Assembly (NCBI RefSeq): GCF_000429965.1
Contig: NZ_AUCW01000024.1
Location: 1 to 64,000, forward strand
DNA: 64,000 nt
Source of the DNA: Desulfogranum mediterraneum DSM 13871
GTDB taxonomy: Bacteria; Desulfobacterota; Desulfobulbia; Desulfobulbales; Desulfobulbaceae
Direction of reading: 5' to 3'
Each line of letters starts with the position of its first letter. Positions within the stretch are counted from its first letter, which is position 1. The notes beneath the pieces were generated by a model. The model was not told the origin of the DNA. It did not search any database and was given only the letters and a program-made list of their open reading frames with translations. Position numbers and translations under genes: made by a program. This document shows, in pieces, positions 8,114-17,972 of the stretch.

Positions 8114-8746
8114 ATGGAGGGAGAGAAGCTCTCACGCCGGGAACGGGAAAAACGTTGGCAACGCCAGGAGATGCTGGCCGCGGCCATCGAACTCTTTTCA
8201 GAGAAGGGATATCACAATGTCTCCATGAATGAGATTGCCAAAAAAGCAGAGTTTGCCATCGGTACGCTCTACAAGTTCTTTAAAAATAAGGAAGATCTCT
8301 ACAGATCAATCATCGCTGAGCTCTCGGGAAAGTTTCATCAGGCCATTAATGAGGTCCTGGAGGGGAGAGGCGATGAGATCGAAAAACTGCGCAACTACGT
8401 CAAGGCCAAGGCCGCGATCTTCATGGACAATGTCTCCATCGTCCGCCTCTACTTTGCCGAAACCCGCGGCGCCAGTTGCAATATCAAGGCAGGCCTGGAT
8501 CTTGAGATTCGAGAAAAACATGAGCGGCATCTGCAGGATATTGCCCTGATCTTTGAAAGCGGCATGAACAATCAACGATTTCAGAGGATCGCCGAGCCCT
8601 ACCATCTAGCCGTCAGTATTGACAGCCTGAGCAATGCCTTTCTTCATCTCTGGCTGGAGGCCCCTGATCAGCACCCCTATCCAGAGGATCCGGATGTGAT
8701 TCTTAATATCCTCTTCAAGGGGCTGCTTGATCCAGGCGAGTCCTAA
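8114..8746 (+). CDS. TetR/AcrR-family transcriptional repressor
   Basis: 210 residues. The N-terminal helix-turn-helix (about residues 17-63) reads VSMNEIAKKAEFAIGTLYKF followed by FKNKEDLYRSII, the classic TetR signature. The C-terminal half is helical and would form the ligand-binding and dimer domain. The start is supported by gggagg about 8 bases upstream. It is the first gene of a four-gene operon with an RND adaptor, pump and outer-membrane factor, so it very probably represses that operon until a toxic ligand binds. An inverted repeat over the -10 box is the likely operator. Confidence 0.9.
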   Translation: MEGEKLSRREREKRWQRQEMLAAAIELFSEKGYHNVSMNEIAKKAEFAIGTLYKFFKNKEDLYRSIIAELSGKFHQAINEVLEGRGDEIEKLRNYVKAKAAIFMDNVSIVRLYFAETRGASCNIKAGLDLEIREKHERHLQDIALIFESGMNNQRFQRIAEPYHLAVSIDSLSNAFLHLWLEAPDQHPYPEDPDVILNILFKGLLDPGES

Positions 8747-8795
8747 GAGAAAAAAGAAAAATCATATATTATTTTAATTAGTTGGAGAATTAGTA

Positions 8796-10022
8796 ATGCA
8801 CGTTGATACAATGGTATCCAAACCCCTTGGCCGAGCTATGGCCTTGCTGCTGGCGGCAGCTTCACTGGTGTTGGCCAGCGCTGAGCGTCCGGCGCAGGCA
8901 GCGCCGCCATCACAGCCACGCGAGGTTGTGGTGCTGTCGGTGCAGCCCAGGCCCTTGACCCTGACCACCGAGTTGCCGGGACGTACCTCGGCCTTTCGGG
9001 TAGCGGAGATTCGTCCCCAGGTGAGCGGGCTCATCCTCAGGCGGCTGTTTGAGGAAGGTTCCGATGTCGAATCCGGACAGCTGCTCTATCAGCTTGATCC
9101 CGCTCCCTTCCAGGCAATGCTCGATACAGCCCAGGCCTCTCTGCTTCGGGCAGAGGCCAATCTCTCTGCCATCCGTTCCAGGGTTGACCGTTACCAGAAA
9201 CTGCTGGCTGATAAGGCGGTAAGTCGGCAGGATTATGATGATGCGGCTGCAGTCCTGAAACAGACCCAGGCAGAGATTGCCTCCTGGAAGGCCCAGGTAA
9301 AGACCGCCCGGATTAACCTCCAATACACCCAGGTCACTGCCCCGATTTCCGGACGTATCGGCAGGTCCCGGGTGACCGAGGGGGCCATCGTAACCGCCTA
9401 TCAACCCCTTGCCCTGGCCACCATTCAACAGCTGGACCCGATCTACGTTGATGTGCCCCAATCCACCTCCGAATTGCTGCGTTTGAAACGCAGCCTGGCA
9501 GACGGTCGCCTCGATCAGGGAGGGACAGAGCTGAACAGGGTCAACCTTGTCCTGGAGGACGGGCTCCCCTATTCCCAGGAGGGCAGTCTGCAGTTCCAGG
9601 ATGTTACCGTTGACCCGACCACGGGATCGGTCATCCTGCGGCTTGTCTTTCCCAACCCGGACGGGCTGCTCCTGCCAGGCATGTTTGTCCAGGCCCTGAT
9701 CAAGGAAGGGATCAGCCGGCAGGCCATCCTGGTACCACAGCAGGGGGTCTCCCGTGATCCCAAGGGGAATCCCTTTGCAATGATCGTGGACCCTGAAGGC
9801 AAGGTCCTCGTCCGCAGGCTGACCATTGACCGAGCCATCAAGGATCAATGGTTTGTCACCTCGGGCCTGGTGGCTGGAGACCGTTTGATCATCGAGGGCA
9901 GGCAGATGCTGCGGCCCGGTACCGTGGTGAAAGCTGTCCCCTCTGCAGGAAAAGGGTCAGAACAGGGACTTGCCTCGGCCCATGCAGCTCAGTCATCTCA
10001 AGCAGCTTCTGCAGCGAATTAA
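8796..10022 (+). CDS. RND efflux periplasmic adaptor (AcrA/MexA type)
   Basis: 408 residues. Periplasmic membrane-fusion protein linking the RND pump to the outer-membrane channel. A basic start plus hydrophobic stretch (MALLLAAASLVLASA) gives a Sec signal; no lipobox Cys follows, unlike E. coli AcrA. The biotinyl-lipoyl halves (EIRPQVSGLILRRLFEEGSD and TQVTAPISGRIGRSRVTEGA) flank a coiled-coil hairpin (about residues 100-170). The beta-barrel and membrane-proximal domains follow. It lies 49 bases after tetR and 12 bases before the pump gene. Confidence 0.93.
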   Translation: MHVDTMVSKPLGRAMALLLAAASLVLASAERPAQAAPPSQPREVVVLSVQPRPLTLTTELPGRTSAFRVAEIRPQVSGLILRRLFEEGSDVESGQLLYQLDPAPFQAMLDTAQASLLRAEANLSAIRSRVDRYQKLLADKAVSRQDYDDAAAVLKQTQAEIASWKAQVKTARINLQYTQVTAPISGRIGRSRVTEGAIVTAYQPLALATIQQLDPIYVDVPQSTSELLRLKRSLADGRLDQGGTELNRVNLVLEDGLPYSQEGSLQFQDVTVDPTTGSVILRLVFPNPDGLLLPGMFVQALIKEGISRQAILVPQQGVSRDPKGNPFAMIVDPEGKVLVRRLTIDRAIKDQWFVTSGLVAGDRLIIEGRQMLRPGTVVKAVPSAGKGSEQGLASAHAAQSSQAASAAN

Positions 10023-10034
10023 GGGAGGCGCGTG

Positions 10035-13000
10035 ATGTTGTCAAAATTCTTTCTGGACCGTCCGGTCTTTGCCTGGGTCATCGCCATCGTCATGATGGCG
10101 GCAGGAGGGCTGGCGATCTATAACCTGCCCATTTCCCAGTATCCACCCATCGCTCCGCCCTCCATCGCCATCGAGTCGTTTTTCCCAGGTGCCTCGGGTG
10201 AGACCGTTGAAAATACCGTAACCCAGATCATCGAGCAGAAGATGACCGGTCTGGACGACATGCTCTACCTCTCCGGTACCAGCTCTTCCTCCGGTGCCTC
10301 CCGCATCGATCTGACCTTTGCCCCGGGGACCGATCCGGATGTCGCCTGGTCAAAGGTACAGAACAAGCTTCAGCTGGCCATGGCCAGTCTCCCCGATGTG
10401 GTTCAGCGCCAGGGGGTCAAGGTCAGTAAGTCAACCAAGAACTATCTCCTGATCGTCGGCCTGATCTCCGAAGACGGCAGCATGGATGGCAATGACCTCC
10501 GGGATTATGCCCAGTCCAATCTGGAGAAGATCCTCTCCCGGGTGCCCGGGGTCGGTGAGGTCAACAACTTCGGCTCCCAGTATGCCATGCGGGTCTGGGT
10601 CAACCCCGACAAGTTGACCAGCTTCAACCTAACCATGGAGGATGTCATCCTGGCGCTCCGTGCCTACAACGTGGAGGTCTCTGCCGGTCAGTTCGGCGGG
10701 GCACCGGCCGTGAAAGGACAGCGCCTCAACGCCGCCATCACGGTTCAGCATCTGCTCCAGACCCCGGAGGAGTTTGCCGCCATCCCTGTCCGCACCAATG
10801 CGGATGGTTCTGTGGTGCGTGTCAGTGATATCGGTCGGACCGAGCTGGGCACCGAGCGTTATGATGTCATCGCCCGGTATAACGGCAAACCCTCTGCAGC
10901 CATGGCTATCCGTCAGGCCGCCGGGGCCAATGCCCTGGACACGGCCGATGCCGTCAAAGAGAAGCTTGCGGAGATGAGCCCCTATTTCCCCCCTGGGATG
11001 AAGGTGATCTACCCCTATGACACCACGCCCTTTACCAAGGTGGCCATCGACGAGGTGGTCAAGACCCTGTTTGAGGCCGTGCTCCTGGTGTTTGTGATCA
11101 TGTACCTCTTCATGGGGACCTTCCGCGCCACCCTGATCCCGACCATTGCCGTGCCGGTGGTGCTGCTGGGGACCTTTGCGGTCCTGGGGCTGTTCGGTTT
11201 TTCCATCAACATGTTGACCATGTTCGCCATGGTCCTGGCCATCGGCCTTCTGGTGGATGACGCCATCGTGGTGGTGGAGAACGTGGAGCGGATCATGGCC
11301 GAGGAGGGGCTCCCGCCCAGGGAGGCCACGGCCAAGTCCATGGAAGAGATCACCAGCGCCCTGATCGGTATCGGTCTGGTGCTTTCGGCGGTCTTCGGCC
11401 CCATGGCCTTTTTCCCCGGCTCGACCGGCGTCATTTATCGTCAGTTTTCGGTGACCGTTATTGCCTCGATGCTGCTCTCGGTGGTGGTGGCCCTGGTTCT
11501 GACCCCGGTCCTCTGCGCCTCACTGCTCAAGCCGGTGGCAAAGGGGCACGAACCCTCGGACAATGCGGTCTTTTTCCTTCGTCCTTTCTTTCGCTGGTTT
11601 GACCGCTTCTTCTTTGGGGCCAGAGATCTCTATGTCAGGCTGGTCGGCCGGGTCCTGGCCAAAAAACTGCGTTACCTGCTGCTCTTTCTCCTGATCGTGG
11701 GTTCCATGGGATACCTCTTCCAGCGTATGCCCACCTCCTATCTTCCGGATGAGGACCAGGGGATCCTCCTGGTCCAGGCCATGCTGCCGTCAGGGGCGAC
11801 CCTGGAGCAGACCGAGGAGGTCATGAACAGGGTGCGTGATCACTTCCTGGAGAATGAGCAGGAGGCGGTGGATTCCTTTCTCTCGGTTTCTGGATTCAGC
11901 TTTTCCGGCCAGGGACAAAACATGGCCCTGGGTTTTGCAAAGCTCAAGGACTGGAAGGTGCGCCAGCGCCCGGATCTCAAGGTCAAGGCTGTGGCCTCAA
12001 GAGCCATGGGCTCGTTTTCACAGATAAAAAGTGCCATGGTCTTTGCCTTTTCTCCGCCGGCGGTGATCGAACTGGGCAATGCCACAGGCTTTGACTTTCA
12101 GCTGCAGGATCGAGGCGGGCTGGGCCACCCAAAATTGATGTCCGCACGGAACCAGCTCCTGGGCATGGCGGCCCAGGATCCGCGCCTGGTCAGGGTTCGG
12201 CCCAACGGCATGCAGGATGTGCCCGAATACCGGATAGAGGTGGATTGGGAAAAGGCAGGCGCCCTGGGGGTTCCCATCAGCTCCATCCATAACACCATCG
12301 CGGCGGCCTTTGGCAGCGCCTATGTCAACGACTTCATCCAGGCAGGACGGGTCAAGCGGGTCTTTATCCAGGCAGATGCCCCCTATCGTATGTTGCCGAA
12401 AGACTTGAAAAAGCTCTATGTCCGCAACCAGGCGGGCAAGATGGTCCCCTTTGCCTCCTTTGCCTCCGGCAGTTGGAGCCTGGGCTCTCCCAAGCTGGAG
12501 CGCTACAACGCCTTTCCCTCCATCAACATCTGGGGTGAGCCTGCGCCTGGCATGAGCTCCGGCGAGGCCATGGAGGCCATGGAGGAGATTGTCGCCAAGC
12601 TGCCCCAGGGGATCGGCTTTGATTGGACCGGACTCTCCTACCAGGAGCGGATGGCCGGTTCCCAGGCCCCCCTGCTCTATGCCTTCTCCATCTTTGTGAT
12701 CTTCCTCTGCCTGGCAGCCCTCTATGAGTCCTGGCCCATTCCCTTTGCCATCCTGCTCTGCCTGCCCCTGGGGGTCATCGGTGGGGTCATTGCCTCGTCC
12801 ATGCGGGGAATGTCCAACGATGTTTACTTTCAGATCGGACTGTTGACCACCCTGGGCCTGACCACCAAGAATGCGATCCTGATCGTCCAGTTTGCCAGGG
12901 CCAGGGTCGATGAGGGCGTGGGCCTGGTCGAGGCGACCCTGGAGGCGGCCAGGTTACGCCTGCGTCCCATCATCATGACCTCGCTGGCCTTTGGCTTCGG

Positions 13001-13217
13001 GGTGCTGCCCCTGGCTCTGGCCAGCGGTGCCGGCTCGGGTGCCCAGCGGGCCATTGGCACCGGCGTGCTGGGGGGAATGGTCACCTCCACATTTTTGGTG
13101 ATTCTGTTTGCACCGCTCTTTTACGTCCTGATCTATAAGCTTCTGGGAAAACACAGAAAAAAGGTAAGCTTTGAACATGTTGAAGAAAATGTTTCAGGAG
13201 GGCAGGGGAATGAATAG
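10035..13217 (+). CDS. RND multidrug efflux pump, HAE1 family (AcrB/MexB type)
   Basis: 1060 residues, normal length for AcrB-type proton-driven drug exporters. It begins MLSKFFLDRPVFAWVIAIV, with helix 1 followed by the first large periplasmic loop. The paired acidic residues of the proton relay are in GLLVDDAIVVVENVERIM in helix 4. The second half repeats the layout, with TTKNAILIVQFARARVDEG and RLRPIIMTSLAFGFGVLPLA near the end. ATG 10035 fits the gggagg site (10024-10029) better than the GTG three bases before it. The stop overlaps the outer-membrane factor start by eight bases. Confidence 0.95.
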   Translation: MLSKFFLDRPVFAWVIAIVMMAAGGLAIYNLPISQYPPIAPPSIAIESFFPGASGETVENTVTQIIEQKMTGLDDMLYLSGTSSSSGASRIDLTFAPGTDPDVAWSKVQNKLQLAMASLPDVVQRQGVKVSKSTKNYLLIVGLISEDGSMDGNDLRDYAQSNLEKILSRVPGVGEVNNFGSQYAMRVWVNPDKLTSFNLTMEDVILALRAYNVEVSAGQFGGAPAVKGQRLNAAITVQHLLQTPEEFAAIPVRTNADGSVVRVSDIGRTELGTERYDVIARYNGKPSAAMAIRQAAGANALDTADAVKEKLAEMSPYFPPGMKVIYPYDTTPFTKVAIDEVVKTLFEAVLLVFVIMYLFMGTFRATLIPTIAVPVVLLGTFAVLGLFGFSINMLTMFAMVLAIGLLVDDAIVVVENVERIMAEEGLPPREATAKSMEEITSALIGIGLVLSAVFGPMAFFPGSTGVIYRQFSVTVIASMLLSVVVALVLTPVLCASLLKPVAKGHEPSDNAVFFLRPFFRWFDRFFFGARDLYVRLVGRVLAKKLRYLLLFLLIVGSMGYLFQRMPTSYLPDEDQGILLVQAMLPSGATLEQTEEVMNRVRDHFLENEQEAVDSFLSVSGFSFSGQGQNMALGFAKLKDWKVRQRPDLKVKAVASRAMGSFSQIKSAMVFAFSPPAVIELGNATGFDFQLQDRGGLGHPKLMSARNQLLGMAAQDPRLVRVRPNGMQDVPEYRIEVDWEKAGALGVPISSIHNTIAAAFGSAYVNDFIQAGRVKRVFIQADAPYRMLPKDLKKLYVRNQAGKMVPFASFASGSWSLGSPKLERYNAFPSINIWGEPAPGMSSGEAMEAMEEIVAKLPQGIGFDWTGLSYQERMAGSQAPLLYAFSIFVIFLCLAALYESWPIPFAILLCLPLGVIGGVIASSMRGMSNDVYFQIGLLTTLGLTTKNAILIVQFARARVDEGVGLVEATLEAARLRLRPIIMTSLAFGFGVLPLALASGAGSGAQRAIGTGVLGGMVTSTFLVILFAPLFYVLIYKLLGKHRKKVSFEHVEENVSGGQGNE

Positions 13218-14619
13218 GCGATTATGGTTTCTTCTCCTGGCCGCGGCCCTGCTGCTCCACGGCTGCAGCCTGGCTCCCGACTACAACCGCCCCCTGGCTC
13301 CGATACCGTCTGAATGGCCGCAGGGGCCGGCCTATGAGGGTACTCAGACGGTCCCAGGTGCGGCAGGGGCTGCGGAACTGAGCTGGCAGGAGTTCTTTTC
13401 TGATGAACAGTTACGCACGATTATTGAAACCGCCCTGGCCAACAACCTGGATCTACGTTTGGTTGCCTTGAAGGTGGAAAGGGTGCGTGCCCTCTACGGC
13501 ATCCAGCGGGCAGAGCTCTATCCGGCCCTCAACGCCGCCGGGGCGGGAGCTAAGCAGCAGCGATCCGTCGATCTTATCGGTCCGGGGGATGCCAGGACAA
13601 CAGAACAGTATAGCCTGAACCTGGGGCTTGCCTCCTGGGAGATCGACTTCTTCGGCCGTACGCGCAGCTTGAGTGAGCAGGCTTTGAATGAATATCTGGC
13701 CACAGAACAGGGACGGCGCAGTGCCCGGATTCTGTTGATTTCAGAGGTCAGCAGGGCCTATCTCACCCTTGCCAAGGATCGGGAAAACCTCAGCCTGGCC
13801 CAATCCACCCTTGAGGATCAGCAGGGCGAATATGATATCATTCAAAGGCGTTATGATGTCGGGGTTGCAACAGAACTGGATCTGCGCCGCGCCCAGACCC
13901 GGGTGGATGCCGCCAGAAGAGATGTGGCCAGCTTCAGCCAACAGCTGGCCCAGGACCACAACCGCCTCAATCTGCTTTGCGGTTGTCAGCTGTCTGCCGA
14001 ACTCCTGCCTGCGGATCTGAGCAGCCTCACCCCGCCCAGACCAATGAGCGCCGGTCTCTCCTCTGCGACACTGTTGAACCGACCCGACATCGTGGCGGCT
14101 GAATACCGTCTCAAGGGCGCTTATGCCCGGATCGGTGCAGCCCGGGCGGCCTTCTTTCCTCGGATCTCCTTAACCACCTCGGTGGGAACCGCCAGCGACG
14201 CCCTCTCCGGTCTCTTCACCTCCGGTACCGATGTCTGGAACTTTGCACCGCAGCTGGTGCTGCCGATTTTCGACGGTCGTATCTGGGCCGCATTCCGGCT
14301 CAGTGAAGCAGAGCAACAGATTGTTTTGACCGAGTATGAGAAGACCATTCAGGTCGCCTTCAGGGAGGTGGCTGATGCCCTGGCGGTGCAGGGAACCATA
14401 GACCGGCAGTTGGCCGCGCAGCAGTCTCTGGTCGATGCCCTTGCCGAGACCTATGGTCTTGCCAATAAACGCTATCTCGGTGGCCTTGACAGTTATCTCG
14501 GCGTCCTTGATGCCCAGCGGACCCTCTATGGGGCAAGGCGGGTGCTGATTTCACTTAATCTGGCCAAGCTTGCCAATCGGGTCAACCTCTACGCGGTCCT
14601 GGGCGGCGGCGCCGGCTAG
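13210..14619 (+). CDS. RND efflux outer-membrane lipoprotein (OprM/NodT type)
   Basis: About 469 residues. The outer-membrane channel of the tripartite pump. Starting at ATG 13210 (ribosome binding site aggagg at 13197) gives a lipoprotein signal MNRRLWFLLLAAALLLHGC followed by SLAPDYNRP, the usual N-terminus of OprM-like proteins. Two TolC-fold repeats follow: one around residues 60-250 with long helices, and a second starting at LLNRPDIVAAEYRLKGAYAR. The longer reading from 13171 would add 13 residues inside the acrB end and destroy the signal. With this gene the operon encodes a complete envelope-spanning exporter. Confidence 0.92.
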   Translation: MNRRLWFLLLAAALLLHGCSLAPDYNRPLAPIPSEWPQGPAYEGTQTVPGAAGAAELSWQEFFSDEQLRTIIETALANNLDLRLVALKVERVRALYGIQRAELYPALNAAGAGAKQQRSVDLIGPGDARTTEQYSLNLGLASWEIDFFGRTRSLSEQALNEYLATEQGRRSARILLISEVSRAYLTLAKDRENLSLAQSTLEDQQGEYDIIQRRYDVGVATELDLRRAQTRVDAARRDVASFSQQLAQDHNRLNLLCGCQLSAELLPADLSSLTPPRPMSAGLSSATLLNRPDIVAAEYRLKGAYARIGAARAAFFPRISLTTSVGTASDALSGLFTSGTDVWNFAPQLVLPIFDGRIWAAFRLSEAEQQIVLTEYEKTIQVAFREVADALAVQGTIDRQLAAQQSLVDALAETYGLANKRYLGGLDSYLGVLDAQRTLYGARRVLISLNLAKLANRVNLYAVLGGGAG

Positions 14620-14874
14620 CGCCCGGCCCGGCAGCCATAGGCCCGGGGCATGGAGCAGGCAGAAGCCGTTAGGGGAGAAGGAGAACTGCCTGCTGGTGGA
14701 GGGGAGGGAGCGGACAGCGCTCATTTCCCGAGAGTGTTCTCTGTCTCTCCATGATGTTCCCCCCCGGCAGACAGGCTTGGGGTCAAAGCGGATTCGGACT
14801 TAAGGGGGTTATGCTCCACTCTCTGGGTGCTGGTATGGATGGTTCATCCGGCAGAGGGGAGGTAGCCGATGGGG

Positions 14875-16074
14875 CTATTCCGAGCGCAGGGCCTCCAGGG
14901 GGTCGAGCATCGCAGCCTGTCGGGCAGGCAGGATGGAGGCGATCACGCCGATCCCCATGGCCAGCAGCTCGGCCAGGAGGACAAAGTGGTAGGGGGTATG
15001 TACCGGCAGAAGCGGCACAAAGGTGTGAATGAGCAGGCCGCAACTAAGACCCGCGGCCAGTCCCGCGGCACCGCCCAGTGCGGCGAGCAGGGTTCCCTCC
15101 ATGAGAAAGAGGAGGAGAATCTGGCCCCGGGTCGCCCCCAGGGCACGGAGCAGGCCAATCTCACCGGTTCGTTCGCGCACTGCTATGGTCATCACCGTAA
15201 AGATCCCCACACTGCCGACCAGCAGGGAGATCCCGCCCAGGGCGCCGACCGCGGTGGTCAGCATGCCCAGCACCGAGCCCAGGACATCGAGCATCTGCTG
15301 CTGGGTGGTGATGGTGAAGTCCTCCTGGCCGTGCCGCTGGAGGAGCATCCTTCTGATGGCTGCCACCATCTCGTCGGCATTCGCCCCCTCCCGGTAGAGG
15401 ATATCGATTTCCATCAAGCCCTCACGGTTGAACAGGTCCAGGGCCCTGACGGCCGGGATATAGATGGTGTCGTCCATGTCAAAGCCAAGGATCTGTCCCT
15501 TGGACTCCATTACCCCGATCACCCGACCTGGTTGGTTGCCCACCAGGATACGCTCTCCCAGGGGATTGCGGCCCGGGAACAGTTCCTCCCGCACCTTATG
15601 ACCGAGAACCACAAAGGGCCTGGCCGTGCGGGCATCGTCCGGGGGCAGGAAGCGACCGGACTGTACCTGCATCCGGAAGGCGCGATCCATCTCCGGGCCT
15701 ACCCCGTAGATGGTGATCCTCCGGGTACGGCCGTTGGCCTTTACCTCGGCATTGCCCTGGACCAGCGGCACCGCAGCCTCCACCCTGGGCAGCTGCGCCA
15801 GGGCATCGTTGTCCTCCAGGGTGAGCAGTCGTTCGGAGCCGATCACCCCCAGGGAGGAGCCGAAGGTGGTCACCTTGCCCGGATTGATGGCGATCAGGTT
15901 GGTGCCGAACTGGGTGAATTCAGCCAGGACAAAGCGCTGTAAGCCTTCCCCCATGGAGGTGAGCAGGATCACCGCAGCTATGCCCACCGCGATTCCCAGA
16001 CCGGTGAGCACCGAGTGGAGCGGTTTGGCCCGGACCGAGAGGAGGACGAAGCGCGCCTGGTCGATAAAGTCCAT
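14875..16074 (-). CDS. MacB-like ABC transporter permease (second of two)
   Basis: 399 residues. An N-terminal membrane helix (SVLTGLGIAVGIAAVILLTSM) leads into a periplasmic MacB core domain. The C-terminal FtsX domain has three helices, including the conserved GEIGLLRALGATRGQILLLF and an ending of RQAAMLDPLEALRSE. This is the fold of MacB/LolC-type mechanotransmission permeases, which have no substrate tunnel through the membrane. It is the last gene of the adaptor-ATPase-permease-permease operon, eight bases after the other permease, with which it probably forms a heterodimer. Confidence 0.9.
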   Translation of the reverse strand: MDFIDQARFVLLSVRAKPLHSVLTGLGIAVGIAAVILLTSMGEGLQRFVLAEFTQFGTNLIAINPGKVTTFGSSLGVIGSERLLTLEDNDALAQLPRVEAAVPLVQGNAEVKANGRTRRITIYGVGPEMDRAFRMQVQSGRFLPPDDARTARPFVVLGHKVREELFPGRNPLGERILVGNQPGRVIGVMESKGQILGFDMDDTIYIPAVRALDLFNREGLMEIDILYREGANADEMVAAIRRMLLQRHGQEDFTITTQQQMLDVLGSVLGMLTTAVGALGGISLLVGSVGIFTVMTIAVRERTGEIGLLRALGATRGQILLLFLMEGTLLAALGGAAGLAAGLSCGLLIHTFVPLLPVHTPYHFVLLAELLAMGIGVIASILPARQAAMLDPLEALRSE

Positions 16075-16082
16075 GACGCACC

Positions 16083-17291
16083 TCAGTGACGGGCCAGGGC
16101 CTGGATAGGATCGAGCCGCGCTGCCCGGCGGGCAGGCAGCAGGGAGAAGACAAAGCCGGTGGTCAGGGCCGTGGAGAAGGCCGCTGCAATGGCCCAGGGC
16201 GGCGGGGCAGCCTGGAGATCAGGGTAGAACTGAACCGCGGCCCAGGCGCCGCCAAAGCCGAGCCCCAGCCCGAGCAGTCCTCCGATGGCAGAGAGCAGCA
16301 GGGCCTCGCTCACCAAGAGCACCATGATCTGCAGCTGACTGGCCCCCAGGGCCTTGCACAGGCCAATCTCTCCGGTGCGCTGGGCCACGGCCATCAGCAT
16401 CACGTTCATGATCAGGATGCCGGCCACCACCAGACTGATGGCCGCGATCCCGGCAACGGTCAGGGTCAACACCTTGAAGATCTTGTCAAAGGTGGCCAGC
16501 ACGGAATCCTGGGTGATGATGGTCACATCCTCCTCGCCGTGGTGGCGTTTGGAGATGGTGACGCCGATGTGGGTCTTCAGCCGTGCGATGGCCGCCGGAT
16601 CCCTGGCCTCGACCAGGATGCGGAACAGCCCTTCGGTGTTGAGCAGCATCTGGGCAAAGGCCACCGGTACGACCACCAGCTCCTCGGTATCCATCCCAAG
16701 GGAGCGGCCTTCGGAGCCGAGCACCCCGATCACCCGGCAGCGGAAGCCGCCAAGCCGTACCAGCTCGCCCAGGGCATTCTCCCGCCCAAAGAGCTCCCGA
16801 TAGACCTTGGCGCCGAGCACGCAGACCGGCCGGGCGATCTCCATATCTTCCTCTGGCAGGAAGCTGCCCCGTTCAAGGCGGAGATGGTGGATCTCAAGCA
16901 GGGAGGCCGTGGAGCCGAGCAGGGGGACCTGCCGCTCCCTGCCGCGCCAGCTGATGCTTAATTCACCGATATTGATCGGGGCCATCCTCCGAACCGGTTC
17001 TCCCCGGGAAAGGGCCTGGGCGTCGTCCAGGGTAAGGTCGCGCGGGGTCTCGCCCACCAGGGTCGCCGGGGTGTTGGCGGCGGTCTCGGCCCGGCCGGGA
17101 ATGACGATCACCAGGTTGGTGCCCAGGGAGGCGAACTGGTCGACGATGTAGAGCCGGGCACCGTTGCCGATGCCGGTGAGCAGCACCACTGCGGCGACCC
17201 CGATGGACATGGCCAGCAGCATCAGCAGGGTGCGGACCCGGTTGGAGCCCAGGCTTGTCAGGGAAAAGGCTATCACATCGAGGGGACGCAT
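16083..17291 (-). CDS. MacB-like ABC transporter permease (first of two)
   Basis: 402 residues with the same layout as the following permease: helix 1 (TLLMLLAMSIGVAAVVLLTG), a periplasmic MacB core domain (about residues 45-260) and the FtsX domain with EIGLCKALGASQLQIMVLL and an end RRAARLDPIQALARH. The two permeases are clearly paralogous but diverged, suggesting a heterodimeric transporter rather than the homodimer of E. coli MacB. The ATPase is a separate protein encoded just upstream, as in LolCDE-like or YknXYZ-like systems. Confidence 0.9.
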   Translation of the reverse strand: MRPLDVIAFSLTSLGSNRVRTLLMLLAMSIGVAAVVLLTGIGNGARLYIVDQFASLGTNLVIVIPGRAETAANTPATLVGETPRDLTLDDAQALSRGEPVRRMAPINIGELSISWRGRERQVPLLGSTASLLEIHHLRLERGSFLPEEDMEIARPVCVLGAKVYRELFGRENALGELVRLGGFRCRVIGVLGSEGRSLGMDTEELVVVPVAFAQMLLNTEGLFRILVEARDPAAIARLKTHIGVTISKRHHGEEDVTIITQDSVLATFDKIFKVLTLTVAGIAAISLVVAGILIMNVMLMAVAQRTGEIGLCKALGASQLQIMVLLVSEALLLSAIGGLLGLGLGFGGAWAAVQFYPDLQAAPPPWAIAAAFSTALTTGFVFSLLPARRAARLDPIQALARH

Positions 17292-17294
17292 GGC

Positions 17295-17972
17295 TCATCC
17301 CCCAGGGGAGTCGTGGACGATTCTGCCGTCCACCACCCGGATCTGTCTTCCAGCACGTTCACCGATCTCAGGGTCATGGGTGACCACCACCAGGGTCAGG
17401 CCCCTGTGGTTCAAGTCCTCCATCAACTCGACGATCCCGGCCCCTGAGCTGCGGTCCAGGTTGCCGGTGGGCTCATCGGCCAGCAGCACTGCCGGTTCGT
17501 TGATCACGGCCCGGGCAATGGCCACCCGTTGGCGCTGGCCTCCGGAGAGCTCGTCGGGCCGGTGATGGGGGCGATCAGCAAGGCCAAAGGCCTCGATCAG
17601 GCGGCTGCTGCGCTCGAGCCGTTGCCTGCGGGGCACACCGGCCAGCAGCAGGGGCAGCTCTATGTTCTGCCGGGCAGTCAGCCGGGGGATGAGATGGAAG
17701 AACTGGAAGATAAAGCCGATCTTGCGGCTGCGGGTGGCGGCCAGCTGTCTGTCGCTGAGGCTGGTGACATCCTGCCCCTCCAGCAGATAGCTGCCGCTGT
17801 TGGGGGTGTCGAGCAGGCCGAGGATGTTGAGCAGGGTGGATTTGCCGGAGCCCGAAGGGCCCATGATCGAGAGATATTCACCCGGTTCTATGGCCAAGGA
17901 GATCCGATCCATGGCCCGCACCTCCTGGCCGCCCACAGAGAAGATGCGGCTGACCTCGCGCAGTTCAATCAT
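17295..17972 (-). CDS. ABC transporter ATPase, MacB/LolD type
   Basis: 225 residues, a single nucleotide-binding domain. Walker A is GPSGSGKSTLLN, the signature is LSGGQRQRVAIARA, Walker B is VLLADEPTGNLD and the switch His is in VVVTHDPEIG. The short length and sequence style match the LolD/MacB/FtsE subgroup. It overlaps the adaptor's stop codon by four bases and lies three bases before the first permease, so all four genes form one operon. Confidence 0.95.
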   Translation of the reverse strand: MIELREVSRIFSVGGQEVRAMDRISLAIEPGEYLSIMGPSGSGKSTLLNILGLLDTPNSGSYLLEGQDVTSLSDRQLAATRSRKIGFIFQFFHLIPRLTARQNIELPLLLAGVPRRQRLERSSRLIEAFGLADRPHHRPDELSGGQRQRVAIARAVINEPAVLLADEPTGNLDRSSGAGIVELMEDLNHRGLTLVVVTHDPEIGERAGRQIRVVDGRIVHDSPGG